Positions 54,856 to 64,000 of a stretch of 64,000 nt of DNA are shown here, piece after piece. The notes beneath the pieces were generated by a model. That model made no database searches. It saw only the letters and a program-made list of their open reading frames with translations, and was not told the DNA's origin. Every line of letters begins with the position of its first letter. Position 1 is the stretch's first letter. The translations under genes were made by a program, and so were the position numbers. The DNA comes from Amoebophrya sp. A120 (Eukaryota; Sar; Dinophyceae; Syndiniales; Amoebophryaceae): NCBI GenBank assembly GCA_905178155.1, contig CAJINV010000002.1, forward strand, positions 2,138,922-2,202,921. Direction: 5' to 3'.

Positions 54856-56037
54856 CTACTCTTCTTTCGCCTTTAAAACAGGCGGTTGCAGAATAGAGTT
54901 GATGGTCGTTTCCTGGTCCGGCGTACAAGTTTCGGGCTCGTCCTGGCACATGCCCCAGCGCACGCTTTTGCCGGGGACAATAAAAACCGTCTGCGATTTG
55001 CCGTCGGGACAATTGCCAACCTGCCTGCATAAAGGCTCCTGTAAAAATTTTCATTGAAACTTCGATCCAAGATATTTCAACGCCCTATTTTACTCGCTAC
55101 GTACCCTGCTCTTTTTCCCCTTTCCCACCTCTCGTTAATATCCCTTCAGGGTGTATTATTTCGAGCATAAAACTGAAATGTACCAGAAAAAAACATCGGA
55201 GATCTACTTTTCGGCGGTTCATCTTTTTCACCGCTGTTACTTTTTTTCCTTGTAGCTGTCTGCTCGGACAAAAAAGTTGCGGCATCAGAATCCGTTTCTG
55301 TGAAAGGCTTGTACGCTGCAAGATACAAAGTCATTGCGAACAAGGAGAAGCCTATCTCTGCAAGAACAGGCGCTCTTGCACTCGCACTTAATTGCTTTCT
55401 CAAGGAAAGCACTACTTTGGCTGCAGCAGTTACTTACAGCCCCTCGTCGCCGAGCGCTGAAGTCCCGACTTATTTGCGTGTCGTCCTCAAGCTCAACGCA
55501 ACGTTCCCCAGTAGAATATGTATAGCGGTCTAAATGTAGGAATTAATGTGCTGTGTCGTCTTGTCTGTGTAATAAGAGTCCGAATTGATCTTCAAATATT
55601 AGTATATGCAACCAATCGATCATCTTCATCTCCAGTGCAAATAAAAAAGAGTTCTTCATACCTGCGCTTCCGTGGTGGTGGCCAGCATCTCCTTTGCCTC
55701 CGCCTCTTTCGAGACCTTGGTGGACCGGGCCTTCTTCTTCTTGTCCACCTGCATTTCAAGTAAATAGGGCAGATGATCAGACTTTCGTTCACGAAAAAGC
55801 AAAAAAACAATCATCACGTCGGCATGGATTAAGTTTAAGACGAAGCAGCTCACGAGAAGTAGAGGCTGGTGAATATTCGAAATAGAAGACAAAGACAAGT
55901 ACTAGCTGTTCTACCTGCAAAACAGCACTTCCCGACTTCTCGTTCCCCACCCACACGTGGGTTTTCGACGAGTCGATCGCTTCGGCCATCTGAGCCGCGA
56001 GCAGTTGCATCGCGAGGACGGTGGTCTTCTTCGGCAT
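54856..56037 (-). CDS. Unassigned multi-exon gene with GT-AG introns
   Basis: Exon 1 (56037-55915) encodes 41 residues from ATG, including KTHVWVGNEKSGSAVLQ, and ends CAG|GTAGAAC. Exon 2 (55748-55662) is Lys-rich (VDKKKKARSTKVSKEAEAKE) and ends CAG|GTATGAAG. Further exons are less certain: one ending GGGGCT|GTAAGT near 55437, and one from about 55368 with a hydrophobic segment (IGFSLFAMTLYLAAY) and a polar tail. The last exon, about 55022-54856, encodes VGNCPDGKSQTVFIVPG, four cysteines in CPDG, MCQD and TCTP contexts, and ends VLKAKEE and TAG. The product is not recognised. Exon 1, 2 and last-exon composition is convincingly coding. Confidence 0.6.
55749..55914 (-). other. Canonical GT-AG intron
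   Basis: Donor TTGCAG|GTAGAACAG and acceptor GAAATGCAG|GTGGAC. 166 nt between exons 1 and 2 of the unassigned gene; both flanks are in phase 0. Confidence 0.8.
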
Positions 56038-57090
56038 TTTTTCTCGTTGTGTTTGTTGTTTCGCTACAACAAAAACGGAGCAAACAAGATCAAAACTTAC
56101 TTCTGCCAGGGAAGATGAAATTTATCTACGTAGGTCTTGTGCGTGGACGTGGAGCTCTGCTACTACTTCTGCAGCGTTTTTGTGCTGTGTGTTTTATTTG
56201 CACCCGGCAAAAAAACAGTTATTTCCTGGATGAGTAAATTTAAAGTCGTGGGCATGATTTCATGTCTAGCAGTCGTTGTAGCGCGAAATAGTTATACAAC
56301 TACAATCTTCTGCATCTTCTTCATACACGTACAGAACGAGGACGTAGCACAGCTTTTTCAACAAGGGCTACGGCACCCGACCACGACTAGACGACCAGGT
56401 TTATTAATTTGTACTTACAACTTGCAGAAACACCCCCAGACGAGATCCATGCTTTACGTCGTATTTCGTTTTCTTGCATGAAGCGAAGCAAGAAAGCTCA
56501 GTGACAGGACGTGTCGCTGCGGTTTTTCCGGTTGCAGTTGTAAAACATTGTGTGGACGACTACGACGAAGGCTAGAGCCACTACTACGAAATTCAACAAG
56601 GTCCGTGAAAAATTGGATTGGTGCTATACGTCGACGCAGCGGTCACGATATCATGTTAGGTGAACGCCGGGACAAGAACGATGGGGTTAAGTACTTCCAC
56701 CTTCTACTAACGTTGAGAAACGAAATGACACCAACGAGCACGGAGCGTTGTAAGAGAAAACAGCCGTAGAACGACACAACACGAATAAAAAATCCACGGG
56801 GCATGGGTGGTCGTGGACCAACCTACAAAACAACTGATGATAGATGAGCTCTACTTCAAACAACGGCAAAAGCTGCACGAGCAAACTACCTGGAGGCAGC
56901 ACCAACATCACTGCCTGCACGTGTAATAAAGACCGACGCTCCTCGTCGTTCTTCTAAGGGAACAAGAACTGAGCGCACAGGTAAGTATACAAATTTACCC
57001 TCGAACAGGTAGAGCTGCAAAAATCGCGCACGTTTGATTTTTTCTATACTATCTATGGGTTGTGAGCTCCAACTTGCTTCTCGTAGTTTA
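56038..57090. other. Intergenic region
   Basis: Lies between the start of the unassigned gene and the stop of the COA6-like gene. No supported coding frame, introner or RNA gene. Confidence 0.45.
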
Positions 57091-57486
57091 TCAACTTTTG
57101 TTCATCACTTTGGCCATTTTCTCTTCGTCCCTCCGTCCCGTCGGGACACTTTGCTGGAAGTAATTTTTGGAATCCATTGCAAGCCCGACTTTGTTTTCAA
57201 CATCCGCTGCGTTTTTACTTCGCACACCACCTCCTGCGCCCCCTAGCTCCGGTCCGAACCGCATGATCTCGAAGTGCCGCACCCAGGAGGGGAGGCACTT
57301 GGCCTCGAAGACACTCCGTTCCGCTTGGCATTTTGTTTGGTCCTCATTCTGCTCAGTGCAGCACTGGAAAAACGCGTCCCGACTGTCCCAACACTCCTGC
57401 CGACTCCGCTGTTTTGTTGGGTTTTGCGAGGTGTTGTCTGGGACGGGTGGTTGCGGCGGCGGGCCGCTACTGGCAGTTGCCGGCAT
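57091..57486 (-). CDS. COA6: COA6-like cytochrome c oxidase assembly factor
   Basis: A 131-residue protein whose core matches the COX6B/COA6 twin-cysteine fold. CWDSRDAFFQC is a CX9C motif (Cys32, Cys42), followed by CQAERSVFEAKC, a CX10C motif (Cys53, Cys64), then LPSWVRHFEIMR, matching the family's WV-hydrophobic-F-R segment. Such proteins fold in the mitochondrial intermembrane space through the Mia40 disulfide relay and help copper loading of cytochrome c oxidase. CX9C plus CX10C spacing is the COA6 arrangement. An additional Cys43 adjoins the first motif. ATG 57486 is chosen over 57540 because the upstream residues (CWFCLVHKPLFDLLL) look like read-through. The C-terminal 65 residues are an extension with no motif. 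Confidence 0.85.
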   Translation of the reverse strand: MPATASSGPPPQPPVPDNTSQNPTKQRSRQECWDSRDAFFQCCTEQNEDQTKCQAERSVFEAKCLPSWVRHFEIMRFGPELGGAGGGVRSKNAADVENKVGLAMDSKNYFQQSVPTGRRDEEKMAKVMNKS

Positions 57487-58463
57487 CAGAAGCAGGTCAA
57501 AAAGAGGTTTGTGGACAAGACAAAACCAACACGACCGCACACAACCTCTCAGAAGATCATGCGGTACTCATATTCGATTCATCTTTTGCCAAGGCCTAGA
57601 AAGAAGAAGAACATGGTTGGCACCCTCAACTTCTACGATGATGCTGACCAAGTCGCGGCTACGCTATGAAGCTGTGGTGTACAGCGTACTACGTAGCTCT
57701 TCCAGCCGTTCCGTCGTGCTTCCCTGGCAAAAAAACGTTCCTGGCTTGGAGAAAGAACACGTCCTCGACCCAGCGAGCCCCTCTTGGCTGCACCTCGGTC
57801 TCGTCGTTCAGTGTCTTTTTTCCCGTGGTAAGTTTGTTTCTGTTTGAGAAAATGTTCTTTCATTCTAGTTGTAGTAAAATAAACCGCTGTCCATGATAGA
57901 AAAGCTGAGGAGAAAAAACAACAGTTATGAGTCGTGTGCACTTCATTCTTTTGCAAAATCTTCTAACGGAAAGTAATTCAACATTGCTAGGCAAAGACAG
58001 GCTCCTGCCAATAGAGCTACATTGCAATATACTACCAGAAAAGAAAAACACCTCAGGCACTCACTCTCAGTGATGCTGAGTGTGGATGTTCTGTACGTTT
58101 TTCTTACCACATTCATAACTGCTTTTTATTTGTGTTTTGCTATTGCTTGGTTGGACTTGGACTTGCATTCATAATCATGGTCTTTGATGTGGCTTACAAC
58201 TTGGCAAAATGTGTTGTAAAGGAGCTTGGTCTTCCCAAACTACATTTGCATCTGTTTGTGTAGGTTACCAAGTAGTGACATCTATGGGATACAAGCTGAG
58301 TATGTACACGTAGAAGTTGAAGTATCAGAGAACTGACAAGGAGGACACTCACACATGAAATTTGAAAAGCAATCAGTGATACAACTGCACCCGAGCTTCA
58401 AGAATTCAACCCAGTACAGTCAAAATGCAGCCTCTTTATCAACCAAACCAACCAACCAACCTC
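57487..58463. other. Intergenic region
   Basis: Short frames on both strands only; I see nothing supportable. It contains the upstream region of the COA6-like gene and the 3' flank of the next minus-strand gene. Confidence 0.45.
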
Positions 58464-61400
58464 TCAGTTGACAATCGCGGAGAAATCGTAGACCAGCGGC
58501 CCCACCTCGGCGACAATGTCGTCAAACTTCAATTCCTTTGCAAATTTCAACCGTTGCTCCAGATTCGTTACCGCGGTGCGCAGAAAAAGTTTCGCGCCCG
58601 TGGAGTAGTTGTCATTGCTCTGGTGGTCGGCCGCATGATGCGAACTCGCCGCGGCGGACGAGTGGTGAGCAGACATTTTTCCGCCCGAGGCGTGAGTTGA
58701 AAACCCAGCAGATTTCTTCTTGTACAAATCGATGGTCTGCTGTACCATCAGCGGCGTCAACTCCCGGGAATCGAGGAATAGCGCCAAGTAAATCAGATTT
58801 CGATTCACGATCACCTGTCGGAAAAGGCACTTTGCCCAGATCGAGACACCATCGTCGGTGATCTCCGAACTGGGATAATCAGCTGGTCGTTCTTCCGTCG
58901 GATGAAGTGCATCAGGCTCTTTGGTTGGCTTTGCCGCCGGGGTCGTCGTCGTCTCGTTCACGGAAGTAGATGCACCAGAAGAAGAAGAGGATGTGCCGCT
59001 AGTGGTGGCAGGAGCATTAGGTCGTGAATCTTGATCATGGAAGAGATCGTAGCCGCTGCCGTTGTTGCGCGAGGTGGTTCCGGTATAGGCGGACACCACG
59101 GTGTCCACGCAGAGATAATCGCAGTGGTACTCGCAAAAGGTTTCAAACTCCTTTCGCGTCAGATTCAACACTAAAAACGGATCTTATCAGGTGCAAAAAC
59201 GTCACCACCCCAGAGTTGTCATGCAAATGCGCAATGACAAGAGCATCTGTAATGCGCATCTCGATGAGATGCATTTCCAGTCGTGTTTTGGCATTTGTAT
59301 TGCTTTAAACACCATGATAAAATGGCCCTCTCATGCGGCTTCCCTTGCTAACCAGCACAACACTGCAGATGGAAACTTGTCATGCACGATCCTCAAAGAT
59401 TGGAGATTTGTGTTGCAGATTTACCAACTTGACTATGGGGTGGGGACGTTTTTTCTCAGCATAGATCTGCGTCGGAGATGGGCCGGAGCGATTCGATCAT
59501 AGCTTTTTTGCTTTCGTGATTCATCTCTTCGAAATCGACGTCAGAACTAGCTGTAGTTGCACCGATGGAATTGGTCGCGGCACTGTTCTTCAGCCCCATC
59601 TTCTCTGCCTGCAACAGTTTCTGCATCAATCTCTTCGTGGTCGTGTTGCAGGACACTGGCTCGTTGATGTTCTCTTCCTTTTCTTGCTGTTCGAGAGTCG
59701 TGTTGTTCTTTTTCATGTTCTCGTCAGCGGTACCACTAGGCCCTCCGCCTAAGTGAAAGGATGCGGATGTCCCCGCCGCGTTGGAAGCTGTGCTTTTGTT
59801 TCCGTGTTTGGCCGACGTGCTTGGTGTACTACTTTCCGCACCGGTACTGCTCGCTTCCGAGTGGACTTCGTGGGAAGATGTCATCTCACCTCCCACAGTC
59901 GAGGGATTCGCTCCTTGCTTTCGCTTGTTCTGGTGAAAAGATGAACCGGCAGACGACAATTTCTCATCCTCGTCTTCATTCTCGTCCATATCGAGAATCA
60001 AATCTGGAGATAGCAATGAAGGTCCGAAAGCGGAGGTGGTGGTGACGGTGCGGGAAGACTGTTCGCCTTTGTTTGTCTTATTTCCAAACTCGTTGTCGTC
60101 TCCGTCCAGTTTCATCTTTCCAGAGGCGTCGCTGTTCGTAGTTTCTGATCCGTCAAAAGAGTTGGCTCCACGCCGGCTCCTGCTGGCGGCGGCATTTTTA
60201 GTGCTGTCCTGTGCACCATCTTTCTCCAGCAAACTCAGCGCTTCCTTCTTCTGCTCCGGGGAACGAGGGGCGAGAAGGAAATCTAATTCGTCCTTTTTGT
60301 GTCTGTTTCTGCTCTCGAGTCCGACTACATTAGGGCTGCGCCTTCTTATTTGAATGGTAGATGCTGTTTGCTGTTGTCCTTCGAAAGGGTTGTCATCGCC
60401 CTCATTATCCGCTGTCTCGCCCACAAACAGGAAAGGCTGCTGATCTTGATCTTGTAGTTTGTCCTCTGCGTCAACATCCCCTGTGCCTGCTCTTTTCACC
60501 GGGGTCTCTAACCTGCTCCGCAAAGCATCGTTGTTCAGCTGCTGTTGACTCTGCTTCGCATAGTTGCTAGACGATGATGAATTTTCCACCACAGGAACTG
60601 CTTGTTGTTCATCATCTACAACGCTATTTCTATTTGATGCTGCTGTCAAAAAAGTTTTACTCGGCGTTCTCCCCAACTCGAAATCGTTCGGACCGACGGC
60701 ATTTGAGGACGACGCAAACTCGCCGTGGTCTATGAAATTCATCTCGTCAACATCGTCATCACCACGACTTGCATTTTGGCTCCCCAGCAGTACACTTCTT
60801 CGTGCTCGGTTCGCAGTCGCAGAGTTGGCGGCTAGCGGAATAATTTGCCCCGATCCGCCCATGGTGGAGTATTCAGCGCCGGCAAGGGAAAATGCGGAAC
60901 TACTGTTGCTGTTGCTCATATTCATATTCTGCAACTGCATCATCCGAAGATGATTCGTTTCCTGCTTGAGAAGTTTGTTTTGCTGTTCCACCAACATGCG
61001 TTCCTCTTTCTCCTCTTTCGCATGTTACAATGAAAAATGCCCTCACGCCGGAGTTTGTGATGCGAAGTTTCCAAATAAAAACTTTTTGTCATGCATGAAG
61101 GGACTACGAATCTTTCTGGTGCAGATTCTAGTCGTATACAGCATCGCTTGCATGACAAGCGCCGCTCTTTCTGGGATCTTTCGCAATACAAAGTTTCGCT
61201 ACTTAAGGTTGAAAATCTGTGATGCTGGTACATGCAAGATCGCGAGTGTTTCCATTGGAAAGGTTTGCAAAACAAATGCTCCCAAGTTCTGGAGTGGGGG
61301 CATTTTTCCTCACAATATCGCACTCCTCCTCTTCAGCATTTCCCGCTCTGCCTATGAGAGTGCACAACTCCACCTCCCGCCCCTCATTTGTATTGCATGA

Positions 61401-64000
61401 ACAGCAATACAAACACCAGCATACGTGGAGCCTGTTCATGACAAATTAATTCATGCGCCTAGTGTAGTACTGTTTGGGCTTCCGAAATCTGTCATCCACA
61501 CAGTACCGCAGGAAAGCACTTGGATTTGGGCTTTTACATGACAAATGAGGGGGAGGGGGAGTTGTGCACTTTCATACCGCCTCCAACTCTTTTTGAAAAA
61601 TCAGCCGGTCGCGCTCCTTCATCCGCTTCTCATCCGCCTGGTTTAACTCCTGCAACGCCACGGCCAAATGCACTTGAATCCCCTTCAACTGCACGGAGAT
61701 CAGAGCCGCGACACGGCAACACTCCAAGTGCTTCTCTAACCTCTCGCACAGCTCAAACTTCTTGCCCGCTTGCAGGAAGAGTGACATATCCTGTGCAAAA
61801 GTATCGTACTCGTAGTAATTGCATTTATGCAATACAAATCTCGTTCTCGAGGTAAAACAGCATTACAAATTCCATTTCCAATGCTGGGCTGATTTGTAAT
61901 GCAATTCATACTACGTACGTTACTTTTGCAATGCATAGGACAAAATCAGCAACAAATTCCCCTCGTTTTCCTGGGAACAAAGCTCGCGCCAGTTCCGGGG
62001 GAGTTTCTTCAGTTGTTGCATACTATCGAATGCAAAAGTGTCTGGGTCTGGCAACTTGTAATGCTGCGTTGGGAATAGTGAATGCTCTGTAATGCACAGC
62101 CAAGCATGAGAAATATCTGCGCTTCTTTGTGTTGCGTTTTTCGCATGACAAGCTGCGTTTTTGCATGACAGGCAAAAGGGTATCTTCCTCGACACGCGTC
62201 ACAAACTTTTTGGTCATTCCAGACAAGCATGACAAATCTCGCAATCTTCCAGACCCAGACACTTATTTTGCATTTGATACATACCACGAGTATACAGCAG
62301 CTCCGCGAGTTGGGAATTCAACTTCAAAATGTCCAGACACTGGACCAGGACCTCAAAGGGCAACGTTTTCCGCCTCTCCGCATCCTGGAGGAACCTGACA
62401 AAAGCGACCCGTTGCATCTCGATGGTGGAGGTGATCATCTTATTTTGGTCGTCCTCGAGCTGTCGGGCGGAGGAGTGAGTGCTGTCCGGGCTGGAAGAAT
62501 TGTCATCTTCGTCGGTGTTACTATGGTCTTCTACAGTAGGAAAGTCAGAACGACCCGGTGGCTGCTTAGGCTCGTCTCCTGCGGCATCAGCTTCGGTTGC
62601 TCTTGCTGTCGTAGTATTCTTGGAATTTCGTGCAGACGCAGAAGTAGTTCCCGGAGATTTATTGTCGCTCGTTTCCTGCTCGGTGGCCGCTTCATTGGTA
62701 GTATCATCTACTTCCTCGTCCACACTAAACAACTCCTCTTCGTTTGGGTCCTTTGCCAATTCCCTTACGAAATCAAAAAGCAGCTCCGGCTTTTCCTTGC
62801 CCCTCGTTTGCACGAAATGCTTGAAGATTTCCGGTAGCGGTTCGGGGATGTGGTACAAGATCTTCAACAACACGTCCTCCATGTTTTTCCGCGCGTACAC
62901 CTTTATCCGCCGCTTCAACAACTTCAGCACGGTCAAAAGGTGCTTCTGGTAACAGCCCGCGACAAAGCAGTGGTAGGCGAGAATCAGGAGCTGGCACTCG
63001 ATTTCAAACCGCTTGTTCGGCTCGTGATTTTTGTCGTTGACACTTGTAGTTTCTGCAGTTCTTGTTTCATCGTCCTCATCATCTTCTGCAAGACCATCCA
63101 GTTCTCCTTCTCGAGCGGAGAAATCATAGTCGGTTTCCAACGTCAAATATTCCCTGAAAATTAACCATCCCCATCCACTTTCTGCATGACAAACACAGAA
63201 TTTTTGCGTGACAAATTGGATGGGGATGGTTAATTTTCAGGGGATATCGAACACGCTTTCACCGCCTCTTCCCCCAGTTTCTCCGGCTTAACCGACAAGC
63301 GGATAAACGCTTGGAAGTCGGGGTTCACCGTTTCTGGCGGAAGGGAAATGACGTCGTCCTCTAATTCCCCGTCCGGGTTTGGGTACTCCGTCTCTTTCGT
63401 CCAGGGAGCGAGGCTATCAAATGCAAAAGTGTCTGGGTCTGGAAAGTTGGAACTTGTAATGCTAGCTTTACATTCCTGGGAAATCTGTATTGCATAACCG
63501 ACAAATAAAGCCGCACTCATTTACATTTTTGTCATGCAAAAACGCACGTTTCTCATGCGGGCTTCCTATGGGAAAATGCTCCGGAAAGTTGTCATGCTGG
63601 TCTGCATTCGGAAGTGTTTCCATCATGCACATTTTAGCATCACAAGTTTCCAGACCCAGACACTTCTGCAGTTGATAGAGGCAGTCGTTCCCGTGGACCA
63701 GATTTTTCACGAAACGGGCGACCAGCATCTTTTCCAGCGAAAGCATTTTAGAAGTTGAGCCCGCGGCATCTTCGCAGCCCATAGATGAAGTTGTAGATGC
63801 AGGAGCTGCCCCGACGGCTGATGAACTGCTGGAGGTGCTGGCATTGGCATGTCTGTGTTGCTGTTGTCCAGCAACAGACCTTGCCTCTTCCTCATAACCC
63901 TGCAGTGCCTGAGCACACAAATCCAGATCCGGGTCGAACTCCGCAAGAATTCCGTCGATTTCCTCCAAGAGCGATGATGAACTACTTGTAGACGTCAGAT
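58464..64000 (-). CDS. Introner-rich gene of unknown function, 3' part (5' end outside the window)
   Basis: The frame is open to the window's right edge and ends at 58464 (VYDFSAIVN, stop). Eight introners interrupt it (63415, 63148, 62024, 61787, 61353, 61023 and 59185, plus none in the last 700 bp; seven in total within coding sequence). Each junction restores frame, for example HGNDCL|APWTKE, KACS|TLETDYDF, TRGM|QQLKKL, LLLILS|LFLQAGKK, KELEA|EREMLKRR, RRSA|KEEKEER and DAD|PFLVLNL. The assembled protein is predicted largely helical: a leucine-rich block (CQLLILAYHCFVAGCYQKHL), a charged coiled-coil (KERDRLIFQKELEAEREMLK, then LVEQQNKLLKQE), a long Ser/Asn/Asp-rich linker, and a C-terminal domain starting LNLTRKEFETFCEYHCDYLC. 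No family is recognised. Confidence 0.75.
59185..59463. mobile_element. Introner family D, copy 2
   Basis: Starts TATCAGGTGCAAAAACGTCA and the right end carries GGGGACGTTTTTTCTCAGCATA. Perfect TSD GATCT (59180-59184 and 59464-59468). Internal CCAGAGTTGTCATGC is shared with the copy at 29901, and the length is identical (279 bp). Excision joins DAD to PFLVLNL in frame. Confidence 0.94.
61023..61317. mobile_element. Introner family D, copy with altered left end
   Basis: Left end TGTTACAATGAAAAATGCCC, right end GGGCATTTTTCCTCACAATA. The left end is the only one in the window that does not begin TAT. Perfect TSD TCGCA (61018-61022 and 61318-61322). GGAGTTTGTGATGC corresponds to the family's AGAGTTGTCATGC. 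Excision joins RRSA to KEEKEER in frame. Confidence 0.88.
61353..61576. mobile_element. Introner family I, copy 2
   Basis: Starts TATGAGAGTGCACAACTCCA and ends AGTTGTGCACTTTCATA. TSD CTGCC/CCGCC with one mismatch (61348-61352 and 61577-61581). Excision joins KELEA to EREMLKRR in frame; only 30 nt of exon separate it from the family D copy at 61023. Confidence 0.9.
61787..61937. mobile_element. Introner family H, copy 2
   Basis: Starts TATCCTGTGCAAAAGTATCG and ends TTACTTTTGCAATGCATA. TSD TGACA/GGACA with one mismatch (61782-61786 and 61938-61942). 151 bp. Excision joins LLLILS to LFLQAGKK in frame. Confidence 0.88.
62024..62279. mobile_element. Introner family A, copy 5
   Basis: Starts TATCGAATGCAAAAGTGTCT and ends ACTTATTTTGCATTTGATA. 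Perfect TSD CATAC (62019-62023 and 62280-62284). Excision joins LLYTRGM to QQLKKLP in frame. Confidence 0.94.
63148..63246. mobile_element. Introner family E, copy 2 (99 bp)
   Basis: The arms TATTCCCTGAAAATTAACCA and the inverse TGGTTAATTTTCAGGGGATA extend to about 30 bp each, leaving only some 39 bp between. TSD TCAAA/TCGAA with one mismatch (63143-63147 and 63247-63251). Excision joins KACS to TLETDYD in frame. The shortest element in the window. Confidence 0.9.
63415..63677. mobile_element. Introner family A, copy 6
   Basis: Starts TATCAAATGCAAAAGTGTCT and ends ACACTTCTGCAGTTGATA. Perfect TSD GAGGC (63410-63414 and 63678-63682). Excision joins HGNDCL to APWTKET in frame. Confidence 0.94.

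Noticed and set aside
57167-57847. Plus-strand frame of 226 codons
   Set aside because: Overlaps the COA6-like gene on the other strand, whose CX9C/CX10C motifs are decisive.
12661-63677. The TIR elements as ordinary MITEs that inactivate the genes
   Set aside because: Removing element plus one TSD restores frame in all 22 coding copies and rebuilds the Mei2 motif, which would not be expected of random disrupting insertions.

Overview
This window looks like nuclear DNA of a protist with a compact but intron-rich genome, most probably a dinoflagellate relative of the parasitic Syndiniales (Amoebophrya type). That assignment is an inference. It rests on three things seen here. Every supported gene lies on the minus strand. 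The predicted proteins are long and Ser/Thr/Ala/Gln-rich. Coding sequence is interrupted by short elements with terminal inverted repeats (TIRs) and target-site duplications (TSDs) that must be spliced out at mostly non-GT/AG borders. 'Introners' of this kind have been described in Amoebophrya; I recall this from general knowledge and did not look it up.

Layout. Positions 1-3780 are GC-rich and apparently non-coding, ending in a 99-bp tandem repeat. From 16958 down to about 5627, possibly to 3983, runs a giant multi-exon gene for a secreted or anchored P-loop protein. A paralogue of it lies at 28125-21532, and may continue to 19773. From 43488 to 30852 is a giant Mei2-like RNA-binding protein gene with a prion-like Ser/Asn/Gln/Tyr/Gly-rich tail. 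From 50156 to 44526 is a single uninterrupted reading frame for an 1876-residue anchored low-complexity protein. Positions 50.8-57.5 kb hold small housekeeping genes: a DSS1/Sem1-like proteasome-lid subunit, adenylate kinase 6, an unassigned multi-exon gene, and a COA6-like cytochrome c oxidase assembly factor. From 64000 to 58464 is the 3' part of another introner-rich gene that runs off the window.

The main result is the introner set. I find 23 elements (99-361 bp) in ten TIR families. Each typically begins TAT and ends ATA and is flanked by a 5-bp TSD, perfect in 16 and with one mismatch in 7. Twenty-two lie inside coding sequence, and removing the element plus one TSD copy restores the reading frame in all 22. 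The 23rd lies downstream of a stop codon. The same families occur in different genes, so this is an active or recently active intron-generating mobile system. Ordinary GT-AG introns coexist with introners in the same genes.
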